A stretch of 7,283 bases of DNA. Source: an uncultured Moraxella sp. GTDB taxonomy: Bacteria > Pseudomonadota > Gammaproteobacteria > Pseudomonadales > Moraxellaceae. The notes under the pieces were generated by a model, which saw only the letters and a program-made list of their open reading frames with translations, made no database searches and had not been told where the DNA came from. Below are positions 7,139 through 7,283 of this stretch, one piece after another; the stretch's first letter is position 1; each line of letters starts with the position of its first letter. Position numbers and translations under genes: made by a program. The DNA is taken from contig CAKMOY010000157.1 of the NCBI GenBank assembly GCA_927911235.1, forward strand, positions 1 through 7,283. Direction: 5' to 3'.

Positions 7139-7283
7139 ATGAAAAAACAAAAAGTATGTCCTGTTTGTAGGTCTACAAACACCAAGAAAAACGGTAAAAA
7201 AGACCATAAACAGCAATATTACTGCAAAGACTGTAATCGACAATTTATTGCTAAAACACGCCTAAACAACCAAGAACTTTGGC
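7139..7283 (+). CDS. transposase, N-terminal zinc-ribbon part (partial)
   Basis: Only the first 48 codons are inside the window, running off the right edge in an open frame. They encode a small zinc ribbon with CPVC (C7, C10) and CKDC (C29, C32) around a Lys/Asn/Gln-rich stretch, followed by RQFIAKTR and NNQELW. This layout is common at the start of transposases with an N-terminal DNA-binding ribbon, such as IS1 InsA-type, IS1595-type and the zinc-binding variant of IS256-type enzymes. The catalytic DDE/D domain is beyond the window, so the family is left open. AGGA at 7130-7133 lies five bases before the ATG, a good ribosome binding site. The gene points away from the comEC remnant. Confidence 0.7.
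   Translation, partial: MKKQKVCPVCRSTNTKKNGKKDHKQQYYCKDCNRQFIAKTRLNNQELW

Larger units (their letters stand above)
7092..7283 (+). mobile_element. left end of an insertion sequence, cut by the window edge
   Basis: The homology to ComEC stops near here and a transposase-like gene in the opposite orientation begins 40-50 bases further on, the layout expected of an insertion sequence inside comEC. The element's end lies somewhere between about 7078 and 7100; CTGACACCCC at 7089-7098 is a candidate terminus. The other end, the target duplication and the family cannot be read from this window. Confidence 0.65.

Noticed and set aside
1..7283. CRISPR array, tRNA/rRNA gene, prophage or defence system
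   Set aside because: No regularly spaced repeats, cloverleaf-like sequence or recognisable phage or defence protein was found on either strand. The CPBP/Abi-like protease alone does not support a defence role.

Overview
The window looks like a piece of a gammaproteobacterial chromosome, most likely Moraxellaceae and probably Moraxella. This rests on the AT-rich base composition, the character of the proteins and a ComEC-type competence gene. The genus is an inference and was not tested by any search. I see six genes or gene remnants, no tRNA or rRNA and no CRISPR. I found no convincing undescribed multi-gene system. The points of interest are disrupted genes, a few regulatory arrangements and a degenerate enzyme domain.

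Left part, plus strand: a partial REP-like palindrome at the left edge is followed by an extended -10 promoter and miaB, which methylthiolates tRNA. Ten bases later comes a membrane-anchored M15 (VanY-like) D-alanyl-D-alanine carboxypeptidase whose ribosome binding site overlaps the miaB stop codon. A clear intrinsic terminator at 2404-2432 ends this unit. dusA, a tRNA dihydrouridine synthase, follows on the same strand. Its best promoter lies before the terminator, so the hairpin may sit in the dusA leader. The plus-strand genes are thus two tRNA-modification enzymes around one cell-wall peptidase.

Middle and right part, minus strand, read right to left: a comEC remnant, then sppA (signal peptide peptidase), then a CPBP/Abi-type intramembrane protease gene 13 bases after sppA. 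The last two look like a membrane-proteolysis operon. dusA and the protease gene converge and overlap by 12 bases.

Two of these genes are broken. The protease gene has a one-base frameshift in a run of seven T on its coding strand. comEC has a one-base frameshift in a T/G-rich stretch and has also lost its 5' part, where an insertion sequence with a zinc-ribbon transposase starts and runs off the right edge. If the sequence is right, this locus cannot make an intact competence channel. The frameshifts could also be homopolymer sequencing errors; the insertion sequence cannot be explained that way. Independently, the C-terminal metallo-beta-lactamase-like domain of this ComEC appears to lack the metal-binding histidines.
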